From a virus: a stretch of 30,139 nt of DNA. Under the pieces are notes generated by a model, which saw only the letters and a list, made by a program, of their open reading frames with translations, searched no databases and had not been told where the DNA came from. Each line of letters opens with the position of its first letter. Position 1 is the first letter of the stretch. A program made the translations under genes and the position numbers. The DNA lies in the IMG/VR virus record IMGVR_UViG_3300029319_000314, positions 1-30,139 of that record. The stretch is one strand, 5' to 3'. Shown piece by piece: positions 9,701-15,778 of this stretch.

Positions 9701-10168
9701 ACCGACATGCGCTCCTATTGGGGCGATTTCAAGTCACTCCAATACCGCAAGTATCGCCACAAGACAGATGTCGAGGCAGACCCTGATGCGCCGTATCGCA
9801 TTGGCCTTGTCGCCCAAGAAGTCGAGTCGGTATTTCCAAGTCTGGTTCAAGAGGGGGTCGACCAAGAGCAGCAGGACGTTGCGGTGTTGGACGAGGACGG
9901 CAACGCCACGTACGAGCAGACTGCAAAACTGGATGCTGATGGCAACGCTGAACTCGACGCTGATGGCAATACGGTGATGATTAACAAACTCGACGACGAC
10001 GGCAACGCGATACCGATAACCGAGACAAAAACAGTTGATCTTGGAACCGTGACCAAGTGGGTCAAGTCGAGCATTATCGAAGGGCCGATCATGGCGAGTG
10101 TGGTGCAGGAACTTCAGACGCGCCTTGAGGCAGCAGAAGCCAAGATCGCAGCACTGGAAGCGGCGTAG
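6752..10168 (+). CDS. Tail fibre with C-terminal S74 intramolecular chaperone
   Basis: An 1138-residue fibre. The N terminus has the W-x2-GD-x-LTA-x-DLN-x2-F pattern common at the start of phage virion proteins. Low-complexity beta-rich repeats follow, with the module GTVAASK-x-VVVD-x-NKDIGSFRN at about 7484-7560 and 8026-8100, and LTLTGELDAATGDFSG recurring near 8596. The last about 164 residues are a peptidase S74 chaperone domain. It opens with SDAKLKQDI (Ser975, at 9674), where this family cleaves itself just before the Ser, and continues with YRIGLVAQEVESVFP. The released chaperone trimerises the fibre in known members. An unusual insert of four D-x-DGN repeats lies at about 9892-10015, inside the domain. 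A final helix is rich in Ala and Glu. The fibre would bind the host receptor. Confidence 0.93.
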   Translation: MGTISRQTTWATGDTLTASDLNGEFDNILSTANGSLNADNLGVTAGQAAASKAVVLDSNKDFADTSSGNQIRNLTISGSLKIGTTFLPDASGGADLGSTSLEWGDVYIADDKKIYLGSDQDISLQYDETTNNALEIAAAVEGAALGIVLKSDQGDDAGDEWKLNIADGGTLTLGNDIASAGTYVTHLTLTPNSTVSSSTLALAGGLTVAGTAGITGVATVGGLTIGSAVINEAELETIDGITAGTVAASKAVVVDSNKDIGSFRNVTLTGELDAATGDFSGAVDIAGDLTLSAGADGALQFSAASSIKVLDNNSAALVIEEADNAYMTFVTTNSSEAVKFDKALDINAAMQIDATVTVGADDQGYDIIFYGDTASANMTWDTSADDLIFNGAAGLIVPDGQLTLGSTALAATAAELNVLDGVTAGTVAASKGVVVDANKDIGSFRNVTLTGELDAATLDISGNADIDGTTNLDAVDIDGAVQVDATVTVGVDDTGYDVKFFGATSGSSMLWDESADDLILTNAGLAVGSDATGDIYYRDSNGFLARLGVGSNGQVLTTNGTIPSWGSASGSGDFSGPGSATDNAIVRFNGTGGKTGQNSGVTIDDSNNATGFANLTLTGELDAATGDFSGDVDIDGTLETDALTIGGTTLLANDSNNRVTTATGSGTLNGEANLTFDGSTLTVTADQHIANGSGLVVGNTAQVSTNTLTGEAQIQGTANNDTLFSISRYSADGTPSRIHFAKSRNATIGNVTGAVQSGDDLGQIGFCGSDGTDFNNLSASIGAVVSGTVSGDTVPADLVFGTGTSATERLRIDASGNVGVGMTPTAKLQLKIAGNTSDGISIQTTEDGGSAEYFKIGIGTPSGYGASTIFTRGGADGFTSETMRLTHTGDVLIGTTSTTNAGRFKVQNSDGEYTAAFFNSHSSSPYGLFLNFSGDDPDNSTTNHFLHCKDTSADRLKIWSDGDVANHDGTYGTLSDAKLKQDITDMRSYWGDFKSLQYRKYRHKTDVEADPDAPYRIGLVAQEVESVFPSLVQEGVDQEQQDVAVLDEDGNATYEQTAKLDADGNAELDADGNTVMINKLDDDGNAIPITETKTVDLGTVTKWVKSSIIEGPIMASVVQELQTRLEAAEAKIAALEAA

Positions 10169-10359
10169 TGGACGTTGACGCCATCATATCCGCAGTCGCC
10201 CTCGCGCTTGTCGCGCTGATCGGCGCTAACACCTGGCTGCTGCTGTCGGTGCGCGACAGAATCGGCGGCGTAGATCGGCGTGTGGAGGCGCAAGGCCAGA
10301 GGCTGACGAAGTTGATTGAATGGATTGAAGGGCAGGGCAACAAGCGTAGAGCAAAATGA
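10168..10359 (+). CDS. Small one-TM membrane protein (lysis-cassette candidate)
   Basis: A 63-residue protein starting at GTG, overlapping the tail-fibre stop by one base (TAGTG). Residues 6-27 form one clear membrane segment (IISAVALALVALIGANTWLLL). The rest is a charged helix rich in Arg, Glu and Gln, ending in a basic tail (NKRRAK). It overlaps the next gene by four bases, so the two are translationally coupled. A single N-terminal membrane anchor plus a coiled coil, in a cluster of tiny membrane proteins after the tail fibre, fits a holin-associated or inner spanin-like protein. The assignment is by topology and place only. Confidence 0.65.
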   Translation: MDVDAIISAVALALVALIGANTWLLLSVRDRIGGVDRRVEAQGQRLTKLIEWIEGQGNKRRAK

Positions 10360-10784
10360 TGAAAAGGATCAACTGGAGCCAGCCACCAGAAGATCCTGAC
10401 GGCCTTTCGTTTTCCGATCTCAAGCGGATGTACAAGATCGTATTCGGGATGCTGATGGAATGCAGACGGATTCGGGGGGCAGAAAAGTCAACGCTGAGAG
10501 CATCCCGCAAAGCGGAATTAGAGTTGCGCGAGGAAAAAAAGGTGCTGACGGGAAAGGTCGCGCTGATATCAAAGAAAGCCGCAGCCGCAAAATCTTTCCG
10601 CGAAACTTCGGGATGGAGCGCCGGTGCTATCGGATTTGTTACGTTGCTCTGGGCGGCATTTGGCCACTATGGCTACCCGGGCCCGCAATGGTTTTGGGAG
10701 CATGAAGTTGTGTATGGTGCCGTGTGCTGGTTTGCAACTACGATATTCGCCTGGGCCGCAAAGCACTACTATGGCGCAGATTGA
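10356..10784 (+). CDS. Two-TM membrane protein, holin candidate
   Basis: A 142-residue protein starting at the ATGATG that overlaps the previous stop. The first 80 residues are charged and helical, with many Lys, Arg and Glu. Two hydrophobic segments follow at about 87-104 (WSAGAIGFVTLLWAAFGH) and 117-135 (EVVYGAVCWFATTIFAWAA), joined by a short Pro/Gly turn. The protein ends shortly after with KHYYGAD. Two closely spaced membrane spans with a soluble N-terminal coiled coil suit a class II-type holin or holin-like protein. No family signature was recognised. The neighbouring small membrane genes support a lysis role, although the only peptidase seen lies far away at 24078. Confidence 0.65.
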   Translation: MMKRINWSQPPEDPDGLSFSDLKRMYKIVFGMLMECRRIRGAEKSTLRASRKAELELREEKKVLTGKVALISKKAAAAKSFRETSGWSAGAIGFVTLLWAAFGHYGYPGPQWFWEHEVVYGAVCWFATTIFAWAAKHYYGAD

Positions 10785-10815
10785 ATTAACGCACAAACCC
10801 AAATAGGAGACGACA

Positions 10816-11031
10816 ATGGCTATAGAGATTGCCCAAAAGATAGAGGCCATGGAGGCCGAGATCGTGAGGACTCAGGAGGTGCGCCAGAACGCCCTCAGAC
10901 AGGCCCAGGAGGCCGAGGCCATGCTACAGCGCCAGGCAGGCTATATCGCAGGCCTGAGAGAGATACAGGAGGCCGAGGCCCAGGCCAATGGCCAGGTCGA
11001 GGTCGAGGAACCCGAAGCCGTGGAGGCTTAG
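10816..11031 (+). CDS. Small coiled-coil protein
   Basis: A 71-residue protein with a good ribosome site (AGGAGA) six bases before ATG. It is almost entirely one charged helix, rich in Glu, Gln and Ala with a heptad-like pattern (EAMEAEIVRTQEVRQNALRQ), and it has an acidic tail (QVEVEEPEAVEA). There is no membrane segment or enzyme motif. It ends two bases before the next gene. It could be a spanin-like or virion accessory protein. The function is unknown. Confidence 0.6.
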   Translation: MAIEIAQKIEAMEAEIVRTQEVRQNALRQAQEAEAMLQRQAGYIAGLREIQEAEAQANGQVEVEEPEAVEA

Positions 11032-11033
11032 TT

Positions 11034-11204
11034 ATGATTGATATCGTTAAAAACATCGTGGACAAAGTCCAGAGCCGTAAGCTTGGGGTGACGGCAGTGG
11101 CTGGGGTTGCTGCAGGCACGGGTGCCGTCGATATTACTTGGCCGATTGCCGCCATTGCCATGGCCTATATCCTGGGCCAGGCATACGTGGATGGACGAGG
11201 CTAA
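11034..11204 (+). CDS. 56-residue small membrane protein
   Basis: ATG at 11034 follows the previous stop by two bases and is read to TAA at 11202-11204. The protein starts with an amphipathic helix (MIDIVKNIVDKVQSRKLG). A hydrophobic stretch follows (VTAVAGVAAGTGAVDI), then a second one (WPIAAIAMAYILG), and it ends with QAYVDGRG. It is the last rightward gene before the attachment region, and its stop codon abuts the first attP-type repeat. Small two-helix proteins of this size at the end of the virion operon are often holins or lysis regulators in phages of this kind. That role is an inference. Confidence 0.6.
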   Translation: MIDIVKNIVDKVQSRKLGVTAVAGVAAGTGAVDITWPIAAIAMAYILGQAYVDGRG

Positions 11205-11482
11205 GTTTTACCAAAGTTTTACCACTAGTATAGTAAACGCCCCATCCCTCACGGCAATACGGTGCAACGTATTTCCTATGGGGATGGGGCGTAAGTTGTT
11301 GCTCCCACAAAATTTTAGGGTACGTATTTCCTATAGATTCCTATTAGTTCCTATGTGCGTGGACTGTGTTCATCACTTGTTGCAGTGACCCGCAACCATG
11401 GCATTTATCCCCCTCGAAAAACAGCCGGTTACGTAGTAGTGGGTAGCAAGGCTGGCCTACGGGTTTTACCAAAGTTTTACCA
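11205..11482 (+). other. Candidate attP / integrase and excisionase binding region
   Basis: This is a gene-free stretch between the late operon and the integrase 3' end, running into the integrase stop codon. It holds exact 20-base direct repeats at 11205-11224 and 11463-11482, each made of two GTTTTACCA units 11 bases apart. It also holds 13-base direct repeats ACGTATTTCCTAT at 11267-11279 and 11322-11334, and further TTCCTAT boxes at 11338 and 11348. A perfect 12-base inverted repeat lies at 11237-11248 and 11281-11292. Arrays of short repeats beside int are typical of phage attachment sites. The crossover core cannot be fixed without the bacterial attB, and no tRNA fragment was recognised. 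Confidence 0.6.
11237..11292. repeat. 12-bp perfect inverted repeat (terminator or attP cruciform)
   Basis: The arms ACGCCCCATCCC at 11237-11248 and GGGATGGGGCGT at 11281-11292 are exact complements with 32 bases between them. The hairpin could end the rightward late transcript 33 bases after the last stop codon. However, no T-run follows on either strand, so an attP structural role is equally possible. Confidence 0.5.
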
Positions 11483-12736
11483 GCCCAAGCTTTCTTGCAT
11501 CCGACCCATGGCGTCCGATGTCTCTTGCTCAAACAAATGGGAATATGTGTCCAGGGTTATACTGGGCTTCTCGTGCCGCATTTGGCGCTGCACAGTCAAG
11601 ATGTTCTCGCCGTTGTATATCATAATTGACGCACAGGTGTGGCGCAGGTCGTGGAACGTGTAGTCTGACGACAGTCCAGCTCGGGCAGCAGTCCGTTTAA
11701 ACGCCTTATACCATTTGTCGTAACTGTCGAGCGTACCGGCCTGGCCGTAGATTTGCCGCGAGTTGCCAAAGGCATAATTGTACGACTTCTCAATCGGCCA
11801 GATGAAATCGTTCTCTATGGCTGTCTTGGTAATTTTCTTGCTGCCCATCTCAGCGACATCAACCGTAATGGTCGCTGGCCAATCGTGAGTCGATAGAGCG
11901 ATGGCATTAACGTGGGCTATCTGCTGCTTAATGATGGCAACCACAGCAGGCATTAGGGAGACTGTCTGTGTTGAGGCCTCTGATTTAGGGGCTCCCAAGC
12001 AAAAGTTCTTGTAGTCGTAGTTACCCATTCGATCACATACTTGGTACGTGCCCTCATCGGGATTAAAGAGGGACTTCCGCATGGCCATCATTTCTCCCAT
12101 CCGCAGTCCCGAGTTGATGGCCACCTGATACCGTCGGCCTTCGGTGTCGGTGCTGGCACAAGAAATAAAATGTGGGACCTCTGTGATGTTTATCGCTTTG
12201 GCCCTGGATGCGTCTGGCTTGCCCAACTTGATCGTGCGACTCTTAGCTGGATTCTGAGCAAGCCAATTCCACTCCACGCCGGTGGCAAGGATGGCCCGCA
12301 ATAGCGTCAAAGCATTGCGTCTGGTGTTGTAGGCCAGGTGCGATAAGGTGTTCAGCCAGGCGATGATGTATTGCGGCCCGAGCGCTTTGAGCTTGATGGC
12401 GCATAGCATGGTCGGCTGATCGTGAGTGCCGCGAATACGTTTCAGGTCTTCTTTGTACGCTTTGACGGTGGAGATCTTCGGAACTTGTGGCAGCATTAGC
12501 TGCTCCCAACGAGCGCACAGATCTCCAAAAGTCGCATTAGTATGCGCCGTTAAAGCGCTTTTAGCATACTGCTCTGCTATCTTGCCGTCGTAGGCTGTGC
12601 GCTTGGCGTCGGTATTGATCTTGCGGCCGGTGTCGGGATCGACATCGGGGATTCGGACCTGGGGGCGCTTCCCGTCAACGCTATGTCGGGAGTAGTAGTA
12701 TGTTTTGCCCTTCGCTGTCTGTTTGATAACTGCCAT
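11477..12736 (-). CDS. int: Tyrosine recombinase integrase
   Basis: A 419-residue phage integrase. It catalyses site-specific recombination between attP and attB through a 3'-phosphotyrosine intermediate. The N-terminal arm-binding region (about 1-60) resembles the AP2-like or lambda-type start (GKTYYYSRHSVDGKRPQVRI). A SAM-like core-binding domain follows (about 65-165), then the catalytic domain. Visible catalytic residues are Arg212 in SGLRMGE, Lys251 in APKSEAST, His362 and Arg365 in HDLRHT, His388 in RHEKPS and Tyr398 in LDTYSHL. All are present, so the enzyme looks intact. ATG 12736 has an excellent AGGAGG site. It overlaps the end of the excisionase-like gene by 56 bases, and its 3' end runs into the candidate attP. 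Confidence 0.97.
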   Translation of the reverse strand: MAVIKQTAKGKTYYYSRHSVDGKRPQVRIPDVDPDTGRKINTDAKRTAYDGKIAEQYAKSALTAHTNATFGDLCARWEQLMLPQVPKISTVKAYKEDLKRIRGTHDQPTMLCAIKLKALGPQYIIAWLNTLSHLAYNTRRNALTLLRAILATGVEWNWLAQNPAKSRTIKLGKPDASRAKAINITEVPHFISCASTDTEGRRYQVAINSGLRMGEMMAMRKSLFNPDEGTYQVCDRMGNYDYKNFCLGAPKSEASTQTVSLMPAVVAIIKQQIAHVNAIALSTHDWPATITVDVAEMGSKKITKTAIENDFIWPIEKSYNYAFGNSRQIYGQAGTLDSYDKWYKAFKRTAARAGLSSDYTFHDLRHTCASIMIYNGENILTVQRQMRHEKPSITLDTYSHLFEQETSDAMGRMQESLGW

Positions 12737-12917
12737 GATTATCCTCCTGGGATGAAGTAGCGTAGATTGCGGAGCTGGGTATTCTCCACAATTTTCCTCG
12801 TTTGATGCCTTCTAGCTCACCTCCGCGCAGCCAGTTGTAGACGGTGCGCTGGCAGACATCTAATTGCACCGCCACCTCGGCGGGGCTGTAATACTTCTCA
12901 CGGGTTACTAGTGCCAT
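12681..12917 (-). CDS. xis: Excisionase-like MerR/HTH_17 DNA-binding protein
   Basis: A 78-residue protein with an AAGGAG site before ATG 12917. Residues 9-47 (YYSPAEVAVQLDVCQRTVYN, then WLRGGELEGIKRGKLWRIP) form the winged-helix fold of the HTH_17 / excisionase family. The tail is short and polar. It lies just upstream of the integrase on the same strand and overlaps it, the usual xis-int order, so it probably directs excision by bending attP. The helically phased TTCCTAT boxes at 11328-11354 are plausible binding sites. An integrase-operon regulator is the alternative reading. Confidence 0.85.
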   Translation of the reverse strand: MALVTREKYYSPAEVAVQLDVCQRTVYNWLRGGELEGIKRGKLWRIPSSAIYATSSQEDNHGSYQTDSEGQNILLLPT

Positions 12918-12929
12918 GCTGGGCTCCTT

Positions 12930-13232
12930 TTATCTTACGTCGTGGTTCCATATTTTGTCGTATACCTCCTTTACGGTGTCCTGGGGCAGGGCGTCCGAGA
13001 TATCTACGTCTCCGAGCTTAACCTCCCAGCAGTCTATCGACGGTCCCTCGGACGGCGTCTCCAGGGTCTGGGGCCGGGTGTCACTGTTGACGATGGCGCG
13101 GATCGTGACCGGGATGTAGAGGTCGGCTTCCATCTCGACGTTCCAAGGGGGCTGCTTGTCCATGCTGTCCTCGCATTGCCAGGCCGTGTATTCCACGCCC
13201 AAGAATTCGATGCGGCGGCGGCAGACCATCAT
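12930..13232 (-). CDS. Hypothetical protein in the int operon
   Basis: A 100-residue protein. The start is set at ATG 13232 because it overlaps the upstream stop in an ATGA junction; a GTG six codons earlier has no ribosome site. The N terminus is basic (MMVCRRRIEFLGVEYTAWQ). The rest is mixed and acidic, with one aromatic-rich piece (PPWNVEMEADLYIPVTIRAI). No motif or membrane segment is recognised. It sits between the winged-helix candidate and the excisionase in a leftward run of coupled genes. The function is unknown. Confidence 0.65.
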   Translation of the reverse strand: MMVCRRRIEFLGVEYTAWQCEDSMDKQPPWNVEMEADLYIPVTIRAIVNSDTRPQTLETPSEGPSIDCWEVKLGDVDISDALPQDTVKEVYDKIWNHDVR

Positions 13233-13552
13233 TGTCCGCGCAGGCTCCACACCCGTATCATGCGTCCATGATTCGACGGTATTTCGGACTTCTTCATTCG
13301 GCCGGTCCAGACAAAGCGCCGGTCCTTGAAGACCGATCCTATCCAGTTCTGGCCATTGGTTCGACCAGGGTTAACATGCGCGGCCCGGCGCACATCGTCT
13401 ATCGTCACATAGCCCTGGGCCCGGGCGATGCGCACAGCCTCGTCGCGGGCCTCGGCCAGTAATTCCGATTGCGTGAGCGCGGCCATGGCCATGCCCTCGT
13501 CGCGCAGGGCCTCGCCCTGGTCAAGGTCGAAGCGGAGCTGGGACTGAATCAT
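13229..13552 (-). CDS. Small protein with possible winged-helix fold
   Basis: A 107-residue protein. I chose ATG 13552, which has a GAGGAG site and overlaps the upstream stop by four bases (ATGA); an upstream in-frame start at 13615 lies deep within the neighbouring gene. The N-terminal half is helical (LTQSELLAEARDEAVRIARA). The C-terminal part (YVTIDDVRRAAH, then WIGSVFKDRRFVWTG) has the helix, turn and beta-wing rhythm of a winged helix and ends with a basic strand (MIRVWSLRGQ). It may bind DNA during replication, but the family is not recognised. Confidence 0.65.
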   Translation of the reverse strand: MIQSQLRFDLDQGEALRDEGMAMAALTQSELLAEARDEAVRIARAQGYVTIDDVRRAAHVNPGRTNGQNWIGSVFKDRRFVWTGRMKKSEIPSNHGRMIRVWSLRGQ

Positions 13553-13977
13553 GTGCGGCTCCTCTCGTGCTGCGAGAGTAACGCCGCCCGCCGCTGTAGT
13601 GAGCTTACCATCCACGATGGCATGGTTGCCTTATCAATGCGCTTTTTTCGCTTTGCAGGCGACTCAATGCCATGCCTCTTGCAGGCCTTTGCAAAGCCCC
13701 CTACGCTAACGCCGAGAGCGGCTGCGGCCTCGACGTTGGTGTCGTGCATCTCAGACGCCTGTGCTAAGACCGGGGGATTCAATCGGTATCTCCATCTCGG
13801 GTTCATAGGTTTCTTTCTTCGGGGAGCAGGGGGCTCAATGCCAAAGCGCTTGCAGGCCCGTGTAAATCCTGATTGGCTCACTCCCAATGCCTGCGCTGCT
13901 GCGGTACTGGTCTTATACATCCGCGCTGCCCGCTCGACAGCAGCACGGTCCAGCTTATTAACCCAGGACTTTGCCAT
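13549..13977 (-). CDS. Tandem helix-turn-helix DNA-binding protein
   Basis: A 142-residue, very basic protein built from two similar units of about 46 residues. Residues 11-56 contain STAAAQALGVSQSGFTRACK then RFGIEPPAPRRKK. Residues 67-112 contain NVEAAAALGVSVGGFAKACK then RHGIESPAKRKK. In each, a short helix, the turn at Gly-Val-Ser and a second helix give a Fis- or resolvase-like HTH, followed by a Pro/Lys/Arg tail. Two HTHs in one chain suggest binding to direct-repeat or pseudo-palindromic DNA. Its targets are not known. It overlaps the downstream gene by four bases and sits in the replication/integration operon. Confidence 0.75.
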   Translation of the reverse strand: MAKSWVNKLDRAAVERAARMYKTSTAAAQALGVSQSGFTRACKRFGIEPPAPRRKKPMNPRWRYRLNPPVLAQASEMHDTNVEAAAALGVSVGGFAKACKRHGIESPAKRKKRIDKATMPSWMVSSLQRRAALLSQHERSRT

Positions 13978-13980
13978 TCG

Positions 13981-14178
13981 TTACCCTTTCGCGTGTGATC
14001 GGTAGTGGCTGATGGCCCGCACAGTATGGTCGCTGGTCTTGGCGTGGCGCTGCAGGCGGGCGAGGAAGCTCCACATGCTCTCAATCTGCTTGGACTGCTT
14101 AACCACTACGCCCTCCAGATGCTCGTTATACTCGTTTAGACGCCGCTGCTGTGATGCGCTGAGCTTAGTGGCGGGCAT
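13981..14178 (-). CDS. Small basic helical protein
   Basis: A 65-residue protein (MPATKLSASQQRRLNEYNEH onward) that is helical and basic, with several Gln, His and Arg residues and the end HYRSHAKG. The start at 14178 is preferred because a GGGGAG site lies upstream. The longer frame from GTG 14229 would add a Cys/Val-rich stretch that also covers a 16-base palindrome and looks non-coding. It stops four bases before the tandem-HTH gene. No family is recognised. Confidence 0.5.
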   Translation of the reverse strand: MPATKLSASQQRRLNEYNEHLEGVVVKQSKQIESMWSFLARLQRHAKTSDHTVRAISHYRSHAKG

Positions 14179-14290
14179 CGGTGCGTGTCTCCCCGATATG
14201 CCTAGGCATATGCACACGCAGACGGCCACCGGCCCCCTTGGCGGTCATATCCGCACTACCGGTGATGTTGCCGTCCCGATGCCCGCCATA

Positions 14291-14968
14291 TCAGTAATCG
14301 CTCCGCTTGTACGGGTTGAGAGATGATCGGCGTCCCGTCTGGACATTGGCCTCGCCCATCGCTTCTTCGGCAACCTGCTGCTGGGCCCGCAAATCGCCTA
14401 ACAGCCTCCACCCGATCTCCTCGGCCTGCTGTAACTGCCCGATGCGGCCCTCACCACACAGCCCCTCGTCATCCATCATCTCGGTGATCACCCGGGTAGG
14501 TATCACACCCTCCTCGGGCTTTCGGAAATTGAGGCCCAGCTTGCTTTGGAGGTGGGCGCGTATGCGCAGGCCCATCTGTTCCTCCTGGCGCACCCGCTGG
14601 CCCCAATAAGCCGCACCTCGCTCACTCTTGGGCTTGCGCTTGTATTCGGCGCGGGCCTTCGTGGTGGCCTCTTGCAGGCGCTGCTGCTGCTCATACTGGG
14701 TGGCCAGGGCCACGAGCTGCCCCGGGTGCGGGTGGAAATCGCCCTGGCCGAGCATGTAGCTATCGATGGCGTGGTTCCAGCCCTCGTCGGTTAACCCTTT
14801 TACCTGCCGCCACCAGCGCTTGAGTAGCTGCGCATCGGGCTTCCAGTGGTATTCGCCGGTCAGTAGGCCAATGCCCTGTTTAAACGCCCCCTCACTCAAG
14901 GTCGAGGTCTGCGAGGATCTCGTCGGCGGTGTGGACGGTGCGCTCGGTACGGCCTGTGTTAGTTCCAT
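14291..14968 (-). CDS. Helicase-loader-like replication protein (candidate)
   Basis: A 225-residue protein starting at ATG 14968 with an AAGGA site, overlapping the upstream gene by 77 bases. After a Ser/Thr/Pro-rich N terminus, residues 28-90 (FKQGIGLLTGEY, LLKRWWRQVKGLTDEGWNHA, FHPHPGQLVALA) show the pattern of phage helicase loaders of the G39P type. That pattern is a helical bundle with W-x-L-x-D and a late F-x-P-x2-G-x-L. A long Gln/Glu/Arg-rich coiled region follows, with a basic end. It sits in the operon with the SSB-like and RusA genes. If correct, it would load the host DnaB at the phage origin. The similarity was judged by eye, so it is a candidate, not an assignment. Confidence 0.55.
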   Translation of the reverse strand: MELTQAVPSAPSTPPTRSSQTSTLSEGAFKQGIGLLTGEYHWKPDAQLLKRWWRQVKGLTDEGWNHAIDSYMLGQGDFHPHPGQLVALATQYEQQQRLQEATTKARAEYKRKPKSERGAAYWGQRVRQEEQMGLRIRAHLQSKLGLNFRKPEEGVIPTRVITEMMDDEGLCGEGRIGQLQQAEEIGWRLLGDLRAQQQVAEEAMGEANVQTGRRSSLNPYKRSDY

Positions 14969-15536
14969 GGATCTGTCCTTGGATTACCTCCCAGATGCAT
15001 AGCTCTGGGTAGCTGCGTGATTTGGTTCGATACTTGGTCGGGGCCTGGCAATACCTCGGCACCCAATGGGCCAAAGCGTAGTCGTTGATCTCGGAGATCT
15101 CTTCCCAGCTCAGCTTGTCGAGGCGGTGCAGGTCATCAAATGCCTTCGCCCAGGCCCGCTCGTGCTTGCTGACGCGCTGCTGCAACGAGCCATGCGCGAT
15201 GAGGTGGCGCTGGAATTCCGCGACGAGCTGCAGGGCCTGCGCAGACGGTTCGTAGCGCTTCTCAACGGAGCGATTGTAGTGCGTTTTGCAGAGTCCCTTC
15301 GAATACCCGGGACGAGTACAGTTATCCTTGGTACAGGTATCAGGGTCTTGGGTACTAGGGCCCTGGGTACTAGGATCCTTGGTACTAGGTACCCTAGTGT
15401 CTGCGGGTAGTTTTGTGGTACCCTCTTGGGTACCATCAGACATAGTATCGGGTAGTCTTGTGGTATCCTCTTGGGTACCCTCAAAGGTTACCCGCGAACC
15501 CTCGCCGGTATCGATCTTGATCGTAATAATTATCAT
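14892..15536 (-). CDS. Zinc-motif protein with repetitive Thr/Pro/Asp linker
   Basis: A 214-residue protein. ATG 15536 is chosen because it overlaps the upstream stop by four bases and has a GAGG site. An N-terminal beta strand (MIIITIKIDT) is followed by a low-complexity linker (about 20-66) with repeated GTQE-x-TT-x-LP and PSTQ-x-P units. The DNA under it (15340-15480) is a mosaic of TACTAGG, GGTACC and GGGCCC, like the region at 22690. Residues 68-86 hold C-x4-C-x9-C-x2-H with YSKGLCKTHYNR, a small zinc motif seen in phage proteins near HNH-type domains; no HNH nuclease core is visible. The C-terminal half is helical. A DNA-binding or replication-initiation role is possible but unproven. 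Confidence 0.65.
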   Translation of the reverse strand: MIIITIKIDTGEGSRVTFEGTQEDTTRLPDTMSDGTQEGTTKLPADTRVPSTKDPSTQGPSTQDPDTCTKDNCTRPGYSKGLCKTHYNRSVEKRYEPSAQALQLVAEFQRHLIAHGSLQQRVSKHERAWAKAFDDLHRLDKLSWEEISEINDYALAHWVPRYCQAPTKYRTKSRSYPELCIWEVIQGQIHGTNTGRTERTVHTADEILADLDLE

Positions 15537-15778
15537 CGTTGTTGCCTCGACCCAAACGGCTTTTCCTTGACCTTCATTCGCGGATCGGATGTCGAGTATC
15601 TGCAATAGCTGTCGTTGATAATTCGCGGCTGCAGGCCCGGCTCAGCGGGCCAGCCGGTCAGCACTTTCGGGCGGCGGCTATCGGTCAGCGTATACGGCGC
15701 TTCGGTCGTCGGGTTAATTGCGCCCAGCACGTCCTCGCGGGCAAAATATTGATACTCTAGCAGGTATTTAAACTTCAT
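15533..15778 (-). CDS. Hypothetical protein
   Basis: An 81-residue protein (MKFKYLLEYQYFAREDVLGA onward). ATG 15778 overlaps the RusA gene end by 11 bases and has a GGAG site seven bases before it; the longer frame to 15868 is discarded for that reason. The protein is basic towards the end (DPRMKVKEKPFGSRQQR) and has a mixed middle with many Pro and Thr. No domain is recognised. Coupling to the resolvase suggests a role in DNA metabolism. Confidence 0.6.
   Translation of the reverse strand: MKFKYLLEYQYFAREDVLGAINPTTEAPYTLTDSRRPKVLTGWPAEPGLQPRIINDSYCRYSTSDPRMKVKEKPFGSRQQR

Noticed and set aside
13469-14005. 178-codon rightward frame opposite the tandem-HTH gene
   Set aside because: It is antisense to genes with coupled starts and recognisable HTH repeats; its sequence shows no domain.
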